Numbered from the stretch's first letter, positions 1 through 6,225 are shown. The stretch is 7,804 bases of DNA from Methylobacterium sp. (GCA_020252865.1 JADCCH010000381.1:1-7804), one strand, 5' to 3'. A program made the numbers and translations. Notes: generated by a model not told the origin, from the sequence alone.

Positions 1-585
1 ATGCTCACCCGCGAGCAGGAGAAGCTCACCCGTGCGCTCGGCGGCATCAAGGATATGGGCGGCACGCCCGATCTGATCTTCGTGATCGACACGAACAAGG
101 AGCAACTCGCGATACAGGAGGCCAGGCGCCTGAACATCCCGGTTGTGGCGATCGTCGACACCAACTGCGATCCGGATGGCGTGACCTTCCCGGTTCCGGC
201 GAATGACGATGCCGGCCGCGCGATCCAGCTCTATTGCGACCTCGTGAGCCGTGCGGCGATCGATGGCATCTCGCGCAGCCAGTCCTCGCTCGGCGTGGAT
301 GTCGGCGCTTCGGTCAACCCGATGGCGGAAGCCCTGCCGGTTGCCCCTTCGTCCGAAGGCTTCCAGCGCCTCGCGGCGCCGCAGGGCGCACCGGATGATC
401 TCTCGAAGCTCGGCGGCGTGGGCCCGCAACTCGCGACCAAGCTCAACGAATACGGCATCTTCCACTTCTGGCAGCTCGCAGCCATGTCGGAGGCTGATGT
501 CGCGGCGCTCGACGCCGAACTCAAGCTGAACGGCCGCGCCGCGCGCGATGGCTGGCTCGATACGGCCCGCGCACTCGCCGCTTAA
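1..585 (+). CDS. rpsB: 30S ribosomal protein S2, 3' part, with C-terminal helix-hairpin-helix-like extension
   Basis: Ribosomal protein S2 is a component of the small subunit, near the anti-Shine-Dalgarno region, needed for translation initiation. The first ATG here is an internal Met, not the start: the opening residues MLTREQEKL align with the middle of S2, and roughly 130 N-terminal residues lie upstream of the window. Visible family landmarks are [10 protein letters not shown] (residues 12-21 of this fragment), PDLIFVID (23-30), [15 protein letters not shown] (46-60) and the NDDAGRAI block (68-75). The S2 fold ends near residue 92. A low-complexity linker follows (93-131), then a helix-hairpin-helix-like module (132-194) with a GGVGP turn at 138-142 and the conserved-looking [13 protein letters not shown]. 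coli S2 lacks this module. As I recall, similar tails occur on some Hyphomicrobiales proteins such as L21 and NuoE. The product identity is secure; the role of the tail is unknown. Confidence 0.96.
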   Translation: MLTREQEKLTRALGGIKDMGGTPDLIFVIDTNKEQLAIQEARRLNIPVVAIVDTNCDPDGVTFPVPANDDAGRAIQLYCDLVSRAAIDGISRSQSSLGVDVGASVNPMAEALPVAPSSEGFQRLAAPQGAPDDLSKLGGVGPQLATKLNEYGIFHFWQLAAMSEADVAALDAELKLNGRAARDGWLDTARALAA

Positions 586-600
586 GCCTGACCCCGCGTT

Positions 601-630
601 CCGGCGGCGTCATCACGCCACCCGGCTTTT
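601..630 (+). terminator. Weak terminator-like hairpin between rpsB and tsf
   Basis: A GGCGT (606-610) / ACGCC (615-619) stem has a CATC loop and is flanked by outer CCGG (601-604) and CCGG (622-625) arms separated by small bulges. It is followed by CTTTT at 626-630. The short T run makes it at best a partial terminator or attenuator lying 15 nt after the rpsB stop. E. coli is known to limit tsf expression by a structure in the same spacer. This is seen by eye only, with no folding energy computed. Confidence 0.35.
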
Positions 631-631
631 C

Positions 632-657
632 CGGGAGTTGGGGCAGCCCAACTCCCG
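632..657 (+). other. Perfect 11-bp stem-loop upstream of tsf
   Basis: CGGGAGTTGGG (632-642) pairs perfectly with CCCAACTCCCG (647-657) around a GCAG loop. No T tract follows, so it does not look like an intrinsic terminator. It ends 13 nt before the tsf Shine-Dalgarno (AAGGA, 671-675). It could be a processing or stability element in the rpsB-tsf mRNA. Its left arm overlaps a second possible hairpin, CCCGG (621-625) / CCGGG (631-635), so the two structures compete. Confidence 0.6.
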
Positions 658-683
658 CTACTCATTCGACAAGGACGACCAAC

Positions 684-1607
684 ATGGCGGAAATCACCGC
701 GAGCATGGTGAAGGAACTGCGCGAAAAGACCGACGCAGGCATGATGGATTGCAAAGCCGCCTTGAACGAGACAGGCGGCGACATGGAAGCCGCGATCGAC
801 CTTTTGCGCAAGAAGGGCCTCGCCAAGGCCGCCAAGACGGCCGGCCGGGTGGCGGCTGAAGGCCTCGTGGGCATCGCCTCAGCCGGCCCGAAGGCCGTGG
901 TGGTCGAGCTCAATTCCGAGACCGATTTCGTGGCGCGCAACGATGCCTTCCAGGCGCTGGTGCGCAACACGGCCGGCGTGGCGCTTAAGGTCGGCTCCGA
1001 TGTCGAGACGATCAAGTCGGCCTCCTATCCGGGAGGCGGCACCGTGCAGGAGGCGATTGCCAACCTCGTCGCCACCATTGGCGAGAACATGTCGCTGCGT
1101 CGCGCGGCGTCACTCCAGGTCTCTTCGGGCGTGGTGTCGAGCTATCTCCACAATGCGGTGGGGGATGGCCTCGGCAAGATCGGCGTGATCGTCGCGCTGG
1201 AATCAACCGGCAATGCGGACTCGCTGGCGACCATCGGCAAACAGGTCGCGATGCATGTCGCGGCGGCGAACCCGGTGGCGCTCGACAGCGCCAGCGTCGA
1301 TCCGGCCGTGATCGCGCGCGAGCGCAATGTGCTGGCCGAGAAGGCCAAGGCGACCGGCAAGCCGGACAATGTGATCGAGAAGATCGTGGAATCGGGCCTG
1401 AAGACCTTTTTCAAGGAAGTCTGTCTCGTCGACCAGCCTTTCATCCATGATCCCGGCAAGACCGTGCTGCAGGCCGTGAACGAGGCCGCCAGGACGGTTG
1501 GTGCGCCGGTCGTGCTCAAGGGCTTCGTGCGCTATGCGCTCGGCGAGGGAATCGAGAAGGAAACCACGGATTTCGCGGCGGAAGTCGCGGCGGCGGCGGG
1601 TGGCTGA
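684..1607 (+). CDS. tsf: Translation elongation factor Ts
   Basis: EF-Ts is the cytoplasmic guanine-nucleotide exchange factor that releases GDP from EF-Tu so that it can be reloaded with GTP. The 307-residue product has the expected size. Its N-terminal UBA-like segment carries the signature [16 protein letters not shown] (12-27). The EF-Tu-contacting TDFVARN motif lies at 80-86, and the central dimerization-type repeat includes HVAAANP (191-197). The C-terminal half has the usual coiled and core subdomains. The ATG at 684 is supported by AAGGA at 671-675, eight bases upstream, and by alignment of the family N-terminus ([13 protein letters not shown]). It follows rpsB by 98 nt, the classic rpsB-tsf pair. 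The spacer hairpins suggest that the two are transcribed together with reduced read-through into tsf. Nothing is missing or broken. Confidence 0.98.
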   Translation: MAEITASMVKELREKTDAGMMDCKAALNETGGDMEAAIDLLRKKGLAKAAKTAGRVAAEGLVGIASAGPKAVVVELNSETDFVARNDAFQALVRNTAGVALKVGSDVETIKSASYPGGGTVQEAIANLVATIGENMSLRRAASLQVSSGVVSSYLHNAVGDGLGKIGVIVALESTGNADSLATIGKQVAMHVAAANPVALDSASVDPAVIARERNVLAEKAKATGKPDNVIEKIVESGLKTFFKEVCLVDQPFIHDPGKTVLQAVNEAARTVGAPVVLKGFVRYALGEGIEKETTDFAAEVAAAAGG

Positions 1608-1641
1608 TCACAGTCGACGAAATTTCCGGTTTGAAAAGATC

Positions 1642-1673
1642 GAAAGGCGGTTCGCGAGAGCCGCCTTTCTTGT
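1642..1673 (+). terminator. Strong intrinsic terminator-like hairpin after tsf
   Basis: GAAAGGCGGTTC (1642-1653) and GAGCCGCCTTTC (1658-1669) form a 12-bp stem with one G·U wobble, closed by a GCGA loop of the stable GNRA class. The right side runs into TTTCTTGT (1666-1673), and an A-rich left foot gives the usual symmetric shape. It sits 34 nt after the tsf stop and only about 35 nt before the pyrH start. It may end most rpsB-tsf transcripts, with partial read-through feeding pyrH. Confidence 0.8.
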
Positions 1674-1693
1674 AGGACGGGGGACCGGCGAGG

Positions 1694-1700
1694 GGAGGAG
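1694..1700 (+). promoter_or_regulatory. Strong Shine-Dalgarno fixing the pyrH start
   Basis: GGAGGAG lies seven bases before ATG 1708. The reading frame stays open upstream into tsf from about 1498. This ribosome binding site, together with the family N-terminus, shows that the upstream part is not translated as pyrH. Confidence 0.85.
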
Positions 1701-1707
1701 ATTCGGC

Positions 1708-2442
1708 ATGGGCGCAACGGGCGAGGCGGGCGTTCCGATCTTCAAGCGCGCGCTGGTGAAGCTCTCGGGCGAGGCGCTGCTGGGTCCGGAGGCATTCGGC
1801 ATCCACCAGCCGACCGTGAAGCAGATTTCCGAGGACCTGATCGAGGCATCTGCCCTGGGGGTCGAGGTTGCGGTGGTTGTGGGAGGCGGCAACATCTTCC
1901 GTGGCGCGCAGATGCACGGCATGGGCCTCTCGCGCCCCGCGGCCGATTCCATGGGCATGCTCGGCACGGTGATGAACGTGATCGCGCTCGAGGCGCAGCT
2001 GGCCGCTTTGGGCCAGCCGGCCCGCGCGATGTCGGGCGTGGCGATGCCCTCCGTGGTGGAAACCTACACGCGCCAGCAGGCGATGGATCATCTGCCCAAG
2101 GGGCGCATCGTGCTGCTCGCGGGCGGCACGGGCAATCCGTTCTTCACCACCGATACGGGCGGTGCCCTCCGCGCGGCCGAACTCGAATGCGACGTGCTGA
2201 TGAAGGCGACGCAGGTCGACGGCGTCTATAGCGCCGATCCGCGCAAGGACCCGAATGCGACCCGTTACGAGACCGTGAGTTTCGACGAGGTGCTGCGCCG
2301 GGACCTGAAGGTGATGGATATGGCTGCCTTTGCCCTCGCGCGCGATGCGAAGCTGCCCATCGTGGTCTTCTCGATCCACGAGCCGGGTTCGATCGCGGCG
2401 GTGCTCACCGGCAAGGGCCGCTCGACGCTGGTTTCGGTCTAG
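1708..2442 (+). CDS. pyrH: Uridylate (UMP) kinase
   Basis: PyrH phosphorylates UMP to UDP with ATP in the cytoplasm, the step feeding UTP and CTP synthesis. The bacterial enzyme is a hexamer of the amino-acid-kinase fold and is unrelated to eukaryotic UMP/CMP kinase. The 244-residue product shows the family motifs in order: KLSGEAL (18-24, phosphate-binding lysine and glycine), GGGNIFRG (59-66), the UMP-contacting aspartate region RPAAD (76-80), GGTGNPFFTTDT (139-150) and KATQVDGVYSADP (166-178). The start at 1708 is chosen for its strong ribosome binding site and because upstream codons overlap tsf. It lies just behind a strong hairpin that leaves almost no room for a private promoter, so expression probably comes from read-through of the tsf transcript or from a promoter inside tsf. 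Length and motifs are intact. Confidence 0.98.
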   Translation: MGATGEAGVPIFKRALVKLSGEALLGPEAFGIHQPTVKQISEDLIEASALGVEVAVVVGGGNIFRGAQMHGMGLSRPAADSMGMLGTVMNVIALEAQLAALGQPARAMSGVAMPSVVETYTRQQAMDHLPKGRIVLLAGGTGNPFFTTDTGGALRAAELECDVLMKATQVDGVYSADPRKDPNATRYETVSFDEVLRRDLKVMDMAAFALARDAKLPIVVFSIHEPGSIAAVLTGKGRSTLVSV

Positions 2443-2486
2443 GGCTCGCTTGATCTTTCACCCCCTTTCCGACAAGGAAGGCAGGA

Positions 2487-2636
2487 ATGAACCAGAAGTG
2501 CTGCGGGAAACAGGTCGGCAAGGTCCCCTCGCCGACCGGCCGGGCAGGGGGGCCGCCGATTTGGGTTTCCCTGACATGGCCCGCCTGTGAACTTTGCGGG
2601 TTTTGGCCCGCATGGAGGAAAAGATGGCGAAAGTGA
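2487..2636 (+). CDS. Possible 49-residue leader ORF overlapping the frr start
   Basis: A short ORF begins at ATG 2487, closely preceded by AAGGAAGGCAGGA, a purine-rich possible ribosome binding site. It stops at TGA 2634-2636, overlapping the first 13 bases of frr in another frame. The peptide has paired cysteines (5-6), a CELC motif (34-37) and a Trp- and Arg-rich end ([10 protein letters not shown], 40-49). I recognise no family. Arguments against it are the use of rare-looking AGG and AGA codons, the dense inverted repeats within it and the lack of any known homologue. If translated, ribosomes moving through it would open the leader helices just before frr. It is more likely a by-product of the structured leader than a functional protein. 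Confidence 0.15.
   Translation: MNQKCCGKQVGKVPSPTGRAGGPPIWVSLTWPACELCGFWPAWRKRWRK
2513..2611 (+). promoter_or_regulatory. Structured frr leader with competing helices
   Basis: Within the 181-nt pyrH-frr spacer, GGTCGGC (2513-2519) pairs perfectly with GCCGACC (2531-2537). Further on, GCGGG (2596-2600) can pair either with the upstream CCCGC (2580-2584), giving a stem followed directly by TTTT at 2601-2604 like a short terminator, or with the downstream CCCGC (2607-2611), giving a hairpin that ends next to the frr ribosome binding site. The two are mutually exclusive. The stems are only 5 bp, so regulation is an inference. Confidence 0.35.
2614..2618 (+). promoter_or_regulatory. Shine-Dalgarno fixing the frr start
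   Basis: GGAGG lies five bases before ATG 2624. An in-frame ATG at 2612 overlaps this site and has no ribosome binding site of its own, so 2624 is preferred, giving the usual family N-terminus. Confidence 0.8.
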
Positions 2637-3187
2637 CCTTCGATATGGCCGATATCAAGCGGCGCATGCACGGCTCGGTCGAGTCCTTGAAGAAGGATCT
2701 CTCGTCGCTGCGCACGGGCCGTGCCTCGGCGAGTCTGCTCGATCCGATCGAAGTGGATGCCTATGGCTCCAGGATGCCGATGAACCAGGTGGCGACGGTC
2801 TCGGTACCGGAGCCGCGCATGCTGTCGGTTGCCGTTTGGGATCGTGGCATGGTGGGTGCGGTGGAAAAGGCGATCCGCGAAAGCAATCTCGGCCTCAATC
2901 CGGCCACCGAGGGGCAGACCATCCGCCTGCGCATCCCCGAACTCAACGAGCAGCGTCGCAAGGAAATGGTGAAGGTCGCGCAGAAATATGCGGAGGCCGC
3001 GCGCGTCTCGGCCCGCCATGTGCGCCGCGATGGCCTTGATGTGCTCAAGAAGCTCGAAAAGGACGGCGACATGAGCGAGGATGATGCTGCCCGCAATTCC
3101 GAGCAGGTACAGAAGGCGACCGATCAGGTGATCGCCGAGATCGATGCCGCGCTCACTGCCAAGGAGAAGGAAATCATGCAGGTCTGA
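2624..3187 (+). CDS. frr: Ribosome recycling factor
   Basis: RRF works with EF-G to split the post-termination ribosome into subunits so that they can be reused. The 187-residue product matches the family length (185 in E. coli) and its tRNA-shaped layout. Domain I is a three-helix bundle formed by the N-terminal helix (about 1-30, ending in LRTGRAS 29-35) and two long C-terminal helices. Domain II is the small beta domain in the middle, including [19 protein letters not shown] (51-69). The strongly conserved LNPATEGQ (91-98), [13 protein letters not shown] (103-115) and HVRRDG (132-137) segments are present, and the arginines at 134-135 are in the ribosome-contacting region. The C-terminal EKEIMQV (181-187) is typical. 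It follows pyrH after a structured 181-nt spacer, a gene order widely shared among bacteria. No defect is visible. Confidence 0.98.
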   Translation: MAKVTFDMADIKRRMHGSVESLKKDLSSLRTGRASASLLDPIEVDAYGSRMPMNQVATVSVPEPRMLSVAVWDRGMVGAVEKAIRESNLGLNPATEGQTIRLRIPELNEQRRKEMVKVAQKYAEAARVSARHVRRDGLDVLKKLEKDGDMSEDDAARNSEQVQKATDQVIAEIDAALTAKEKEIMQV

Positions 3188-3198
3188 GGCTGCAGCCT
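3187..3198 (+). repeat. 12-bp perfect palindrome at the frr stop
   Basis: AGGCTGCAGCCT is a perfect dyad that begins on the last base of the frr stop codon. As RNA it gives only a 4-bp stem with a UGCA loop, and no T run follows. It could be chance, or a weak protein-binding dyad between frr and uppS. Confidence 0.3.
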
Positions 3199-3282
3199 TC
3201 CGTCCGAGCATCGTCCCTCATGCCGGGGGCAGAAGCGCGAAGCCAAGCCCCAGACCCTTAAAACCGTGACAGGAGTGATCCC

Positions 3283-4038
3283 GTGTCGGCCCAGCCCTCC
3301 CCCCAACCCATCGGGGAACCTGCCGTCGCCGGCGGAGCCGAAGGGCGGCCGCGTCATGTCGCGTTGATCATGGATGGCAATGGCCGCTGGGCGGAAAAGC
3401 GCTCGCTGCCGCGAGTGGCCGGGCATCGGGCCGGCGTGGAAGCCGTGCGGCGCCTCGTGCGCCTCGCCCGCGAGCGCGGGATCGAGATCCTCACGCTCTT
3501 CAGCTTCTCCACCGAGAACTGGCTGCGCCCGGAGGCCGAAGTCTCGGAACTGATGCGCCTGCTGCGCTTCTTCATCCGCTCCGACCTCGCCGAATTGCAC
3601 CGCGCGAATGTGCTGATCCGCATCATCGGCGAGCGCGAAGGCCTCGCGCCGGAAATCATGGCTTTGCTCGAGGATGCCGAGAACACGACGGCTGGCAATA
3701 CCGGTATCACCCTGGTGGTCGCGTTCAATTATGGCGCGCGTCAGGAAATGGCGCGGACCATGCGGCTTCTGGCGCAGGAGGTGCAGGCCGGGCGGATGGC
3801 GCCGGCCGACATCACGCCGGAACGCATCGGTGCCGCGCTGGATACCGGGGGCCTTCCCGATCCCGATCTGATCATCCGCACCTCGGGGGAGCAGCGCATC
3901 TCGAATTTCCTGCTCTGGCAGGCGGCCTATGCGGAATTCGTGTTCCTGCCCTGCCTCTGGCCGGATTTCGACGCCGCCGCCTTCGACGAAGCCCTGGGTG
4001 AGTTCGCCCGGCGCCAGCGGCGTTTCGGGGGCGTGTGA
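3283..4038 (+). CDS. uppS: Isoprenyl transferase (undecaprenyl diphosphate synthase)
   Basis: UppS is a cytosolic cis-prenyltransferase that adds eight isopentenyl diphosphates to farnesyl diphosphate, making C55 undecaprenyl diphosphate, the precursor of the lipid carrier for peptidoglycan and polysaccharide export. The 251-residue protein carries all the family blocks: [11 protein letters not shown] (27-37, with catalytic Asp31), GHRAG (47-51), [10 protein letters not shown] (71-80), FNYGARQEM (148-156) and [19 protein letters not shown] (195-213). The diphosphate-binding arginines are at 199 and 205, and the Mg-binding glutamate of YAEF is at 218. The GTG start at 3283 is supported by AGGAG at 3271-3275. 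The first 22 residues are a Pro- and Gly-rich, poorly conserved lead-in. It sits 95 nt after frr and shares bases with cdsA, so the two are probably translationally coupled. The family also includes shorter- and longer-chain enzymes; chain length is inferred from context. Confidence 0.96.
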   Translation: MSAQPSPQPIGEPAVAGGAEGRPRHVALIMDGNGRWAEKRSLPRVAGHRAGVEAVRRLVRLARERGIEILTLFSFSTENWLRPEAEVSELMRLLRFFIRSDLAELHRANVLIRIIGEREGLAPEIMALLEDAENTTAGNTGITLVVAFNYGARQEMARTMRLLAQEVQAGRMAPADITPERIGAALDTGGLPDPDLIIRTSGEQRISNFLLWQAAYAEFVFLPCLWPDFDAAAFDEALGEFARRQRRFGGV

Positions 4039-4940
4039 TGGCGGCGTCCGGCGGGCGGGAGCCCGCCCCGAAACCGTCGGTCCGTCCGAATGATCTGAAA
4101 CCCCGCATCCTGTCCGCCATCGTGCTCGCCGCGGGCGCGCTGGGCAGCGCCTTGTTGGGAGGCTGGCTATTTGCCGGCGTGTGGGCCGCACTCTCGGTGA
4201 TGGTCTATCTCGAATGGTTCACGATCGCACGGAGCCGGCCGGGCAGCCCGCCGCCGGGCTTCCATTGGAGCATGGTGCCGGGCGTCGCGCTGCTCGCAGC
4301 CCTGGCACTGGCCATTGCCGGGGCCTTGCTGGCCGGATGGTCCTTGCCTGCGGGCCTGCCCTGGCTCGCGGGCCTTTTCCTGGCCTTCCTTCTGGCCGTG
4401 TCGCGCGCGGGGCTCGCGCACCGGCGCTGGCAGGCGAGCGGCATGCTCTATGCGGGAGGGCTCATCGTCTCGATGCTGGTTTTGCGCCTCTCCGATTCCC
4501 ACGGGCTGGTGGCCGTCCTCGCCCTCTTCGCGATTGTCTGGGGAACGGATATCGGCGCTTACTTCACGGGTCGAGCGCTGGGCGGGCCCAAGCTCGCGCC
4601 GCGAATCTCGCCCAACAAGACCTGGTCGGGATTTGCGGGCGGCCTGCTGACAGGCATCTTCGCCGGCATGCTGGTGCTGCGCGTCGCGGGCTTGCCGCTC
4701 TCCCTTGCGCTGATCCTGCTCTGCGGTGTGCTGGCTTTGGTCTCCGTGGCGGGCGACCTCTTCGAAAGCCACATGAAGCGGCGGTTCGGCGTGAAGGATT
4801 CCGGCCATCTCATTCCCGGCCATGGCGGCTTCATGGACCGGCTCGACGCCTTCCTCTTTGCGGCGATTCTCGCGGCGGCCATCGGATTGTGGCGGGGAGG
4901 GGTGCAGAATGCAGCGGGCGGCCTGCTCACGAGCTGGTAA
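4038..4940 (+). CDS. cdsA: Phosphatidate cytidylyltransferase (CDP-diacylglycerol synthase)
   Basis: CdsA is an inner-membrane enzyme that converts phosphatidic acid and CTP to CDP-diacylglycerol, the branch point for phosphatidylethanolamine, phosphatidylglycerol and cardiolipin. The 300-residue product has a hydrophilic N-terminus (1-23), then a run of hydrophobic segments (roughly 24-60, 80-122, 137-150, 156-172, 199-216, 218-238 and 271-285). The signature block starts at Ser244 and includes KRRFGVKDSG (247-256) and PGHGGFMDRLD (260-270), which hold the metal- and CTP-binding acidic residues. ISPNKTWSG (190-198) is the second conserved loop. The ATG at 4038 uses the final A of the uppS stop (TGATG), typical of coupled genes. 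A GTG three bases earlier is an alternative start adding one residue. No clear ribosome binding site is needed if translation is re-initiated from uppS. Confidence 0.96.
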   Translation: MAASGGREPAPKPSVRPNDLKPRILSAIVLAAGALGSALLGGWLFAGVWAALSVMVYLEWFTIARSRPGSPPPGFHWSMVPGVALLAALALAIAGALLAGWSLPAGLPWLAGLFLAFLLAVSRAGLAHRRWQASGMLYAGGLIVSMLVLRLSDSHGLVAVLALFAIVWGTDIGAYFTGRALGGPKLAPRISPNKTWSGFAGGLLTGIFAGMLVLRVAGLPLSLALILLCGVLALVSVAGDLFESHMKRRFGVKDSGHLIPGHGGFMDRLDAFLFAAILAAAIGLWRGGVQNAAGGLLTSW

Positions 4941-5019
4941 GCGCCCTCACCCTTAACCATGCCTCCAGAAATGCCATGTTTCCGCCTTGTGCGCGAGCCA
5001 TGGGAGTGGCAACAAAACC

Positions 5020-5034
5020 TTAATGACGCGTTAA
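5020..5034 (+). promoter_or_regulatory. Candidate CtrA-binding site upstream of rseP
   Basis: TTAA (5020-5023), seven bases (TGACGCG), then TTAA (5031-5034) match the CtrA full-site consensus TTAA-N7-TTAA known from Caulobacter and other alphaproteobacteria. It lies 39 nt before the rseP start, in the intergenic space after cdsA. A half-site-like TTAACC occurs 67 nt upstream (4953-4958). I see no convincing -10 element, so activation or repression cannot be decided. Confidence 0.45.
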
Positions 5035-5061
5035 TCTCCGTCCTCCAGTCCGACCCAACCC

Positions 5062-5067
5062 AGGTGA
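5062..5067 (+). promoter_or_regulatory. Shine-Dalgarno deciding the TTG start of rseP
   Basis: AGGTGA lies six bases before TTG 5074. Its TGA (5065-5067) is also an in-frame stop for the rseP frame, so no longer N-terminus is possible. Confidence 0.7.
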
Positions 5068-5073
5068 CCCCGC

Positions 5074-6225
5074 TTGCCCTCCTCGTTCGTCAGCAGCCTT
5101 GATTTCCTGCTCTCGTTTTTCGGATATCTGCTCCCGTTCCTTTTCGTGCTGGCGCTGGTGGTCTTCATCCACGAGATGGGTCATTTCCTGGTGGGTCGAT
5201 ATTTCGGCGTGAAAGTCGAGACCTTCTCGCTGGGCTTCGGCCCGCGCCTGTTCCGCCGCTATGACAAGCATGGCACGGAATGGGCGATCTCCGCGATTCC
5301 GCTGGGAGGCTTCGTGAAGTTCAAGGGTGACGCCAATGCGGCGAGCATGCCCGATCATCATGCGCTGGACGTCATGCCGGTCGCGGAGCGCAGCGATTCC
5401 TTCCCGCACCAATCGGTGGCGCGCCGCGCCGCGATCGTTGCTGCGGGCCCGCTCGCGAATTTTCTCCTCGCCTTCGTGATCTTCATGGCGAGCTTCTCGC
5501 TCGTGGGCCGCACCCAGGTGCAGCCGGTGGTCGCGGGCGTGGCCGATAACAGCCCGGCCGCAGCGGCCGGCTTCATGCCTGGCGACCGCGTTCTCGCGAT
5601 CAATGGCGTCGAGATGGTGAGCTTCGAGGATGTGGTGCGGCGCGTCTCGCTCTCCGAGGGCAAGGAACTCACATTCCGCGTGGAGCGGGATGCACGCGAA
5701 CTCGAACTCTCGGCCACACCGCGCATCATGACGCGCAAGACCGTGCTGGGCACAGAGCGTCGCCCGATCATGGGCTTCATCGCATCGAACCTGCCCGAAG
5801 ATCTTTTCCAGCGGCGCTATGGCCCGATGGAGGCGGCCGGCACGGCGGCGGGTGAAATCTATTTCGTGATCGACCGCACGGTGCATTACATCACCGGCCT
5901 TGCGGCCGGCCGCGAGAAGGCCGACCAGCTCTCGGGGCCTGTCCGCATCGGGTATGTCTCGGGCAAGGTCGCCGAATCGGGAATCGGTCCGCTGCTGATG
6001 CTCGCGGGCATCCTTTCGATCTCGATCGGCTTTATCAACCTGCTGCCGATTCCCATGCTGGATGGTGGCCATCTCGTGTTTTACGCCGCTGAAGCGCTGC
6101 GTGGCCGCCCCGTGAGCGCGACGGCGCAGGAATGGAGCTTCCGGGTGGGGTTTGTCCTCGTTCTGGCGCTGATGCTGTTCTCGACATGGAATGACATCAT
6201 GCACTTGACCGGGCTTGCCTTCTGA
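5074..6225 (+). CDS. rseP: RIP metalloprotease RseP (site-2 protease, M50 family)
   Basis: RseP is an inner-membrane zinc protease that cuts transmembrane segments, releasing envelope-stress or developmental regulators. Known targets are RseA in E. coli and the polarity factor PodJ for the Caulobacter homologue MmpA. The 383-residue product has a first membrane helix (about 17-38) carrying the zinc-binding HEMGH motif (33-37), the GFGPRL segment (54-59) and a second hydrophobic helix (about 119-143). One periplasmic PDZ domain follows (about 148-222), with DRVLAINGVE at 171-180. A third helix leads into PIPMLDGGH (325-333), whose Asp330 completes the metal site, and a last helix lies near 357-371. 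E. coli RseP has two PDZ domains; one is usual in alphaproteobacteria. The rare TTG start is the only codon fitting both the ribosome binding site and the intact first helix. The spacer before it lacks dxr. Confidence 0.95.
   Translation: MPSSFVSSLDFLLSFFGYLLPFLFVLALVVFIHEMGHFLVGRYFGVKVETFSLGFGPRLFRRYDKHGTEWAISAIPLGGFVKFKGDANAASMPDHHALDVMPVAERSDSFPHQSVARRAAIVAAGPLANFLLAFVIFMASFSLVGRTQVQPVVAGVADNSPAAAAGFMPGDRVLAINGVEMVSFEDVVRRVSLSEGKELTFRVERDARELELSATPRIMTRKTVLGTERRPIMGFIASNLPEDLFQRRYGPMEAAGTAAGEIYFVIDRTVHYITGLAAGREKADQLSGPVRIGYVSGKVAESGIGPLLMLAGILSISIGFINLLPIPMLDGGHLVFYAAEALRGRPVSATAQEWSFRVGFVLVLALMLFSTWNDIMHLTGLAF

Noticed and set aside
1498..1707. 70-residue N-terminal extension of pyrH
   Set aside because: The frame is open, but the translation is Arg/Ser-rich, overlaps tsf and crosses the terminator hairpin. 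The strong ribosome binding site and family N-terminus place the start at 1708.
1516..2379. 287-residue open frame on the minus strand across pyrH
   Set aside because: It is antisense to an intact pyrH and crosses the terminator hairpin and the end of tsf. The composition is that of a shadow frame.
2587..3039. 150-residue + strand frame overlapping frr
   Set aside because: It is an out-of-frame shadow of frr, which is complete and has a good ribosome binding site in its own frame.
3124..4191. 355-residue open frame on the minus strand across uppS
   Set aside because: It lies opposite uppS with Arg- and His-rich low-complexity content, no recognisable family and no sensible gene boundary.
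4181..5023. 280-residue + strand frame overlapping cdsA
   Set aside because: It lies in another frame of cdsA, and its product is rich in Arg, Gly and Pro without membrane segments. The real cdsA frame has the full signature.
4941..5073. A remnant or pseudogene of dxr
   Set aside because: At 133 nt the spacer is too short, and no DXR-like peptide is visible in any frame.
5020..6204. 394-residue open frame on the minus strand across rseP
   Set aside because: It is an antisense shadow of rseP in GC-rich DNA. The predicted product is a His-, Arg- and Glu-rich string with no domain pattern, and rseP on the + strand has clear motifs and codon structure.
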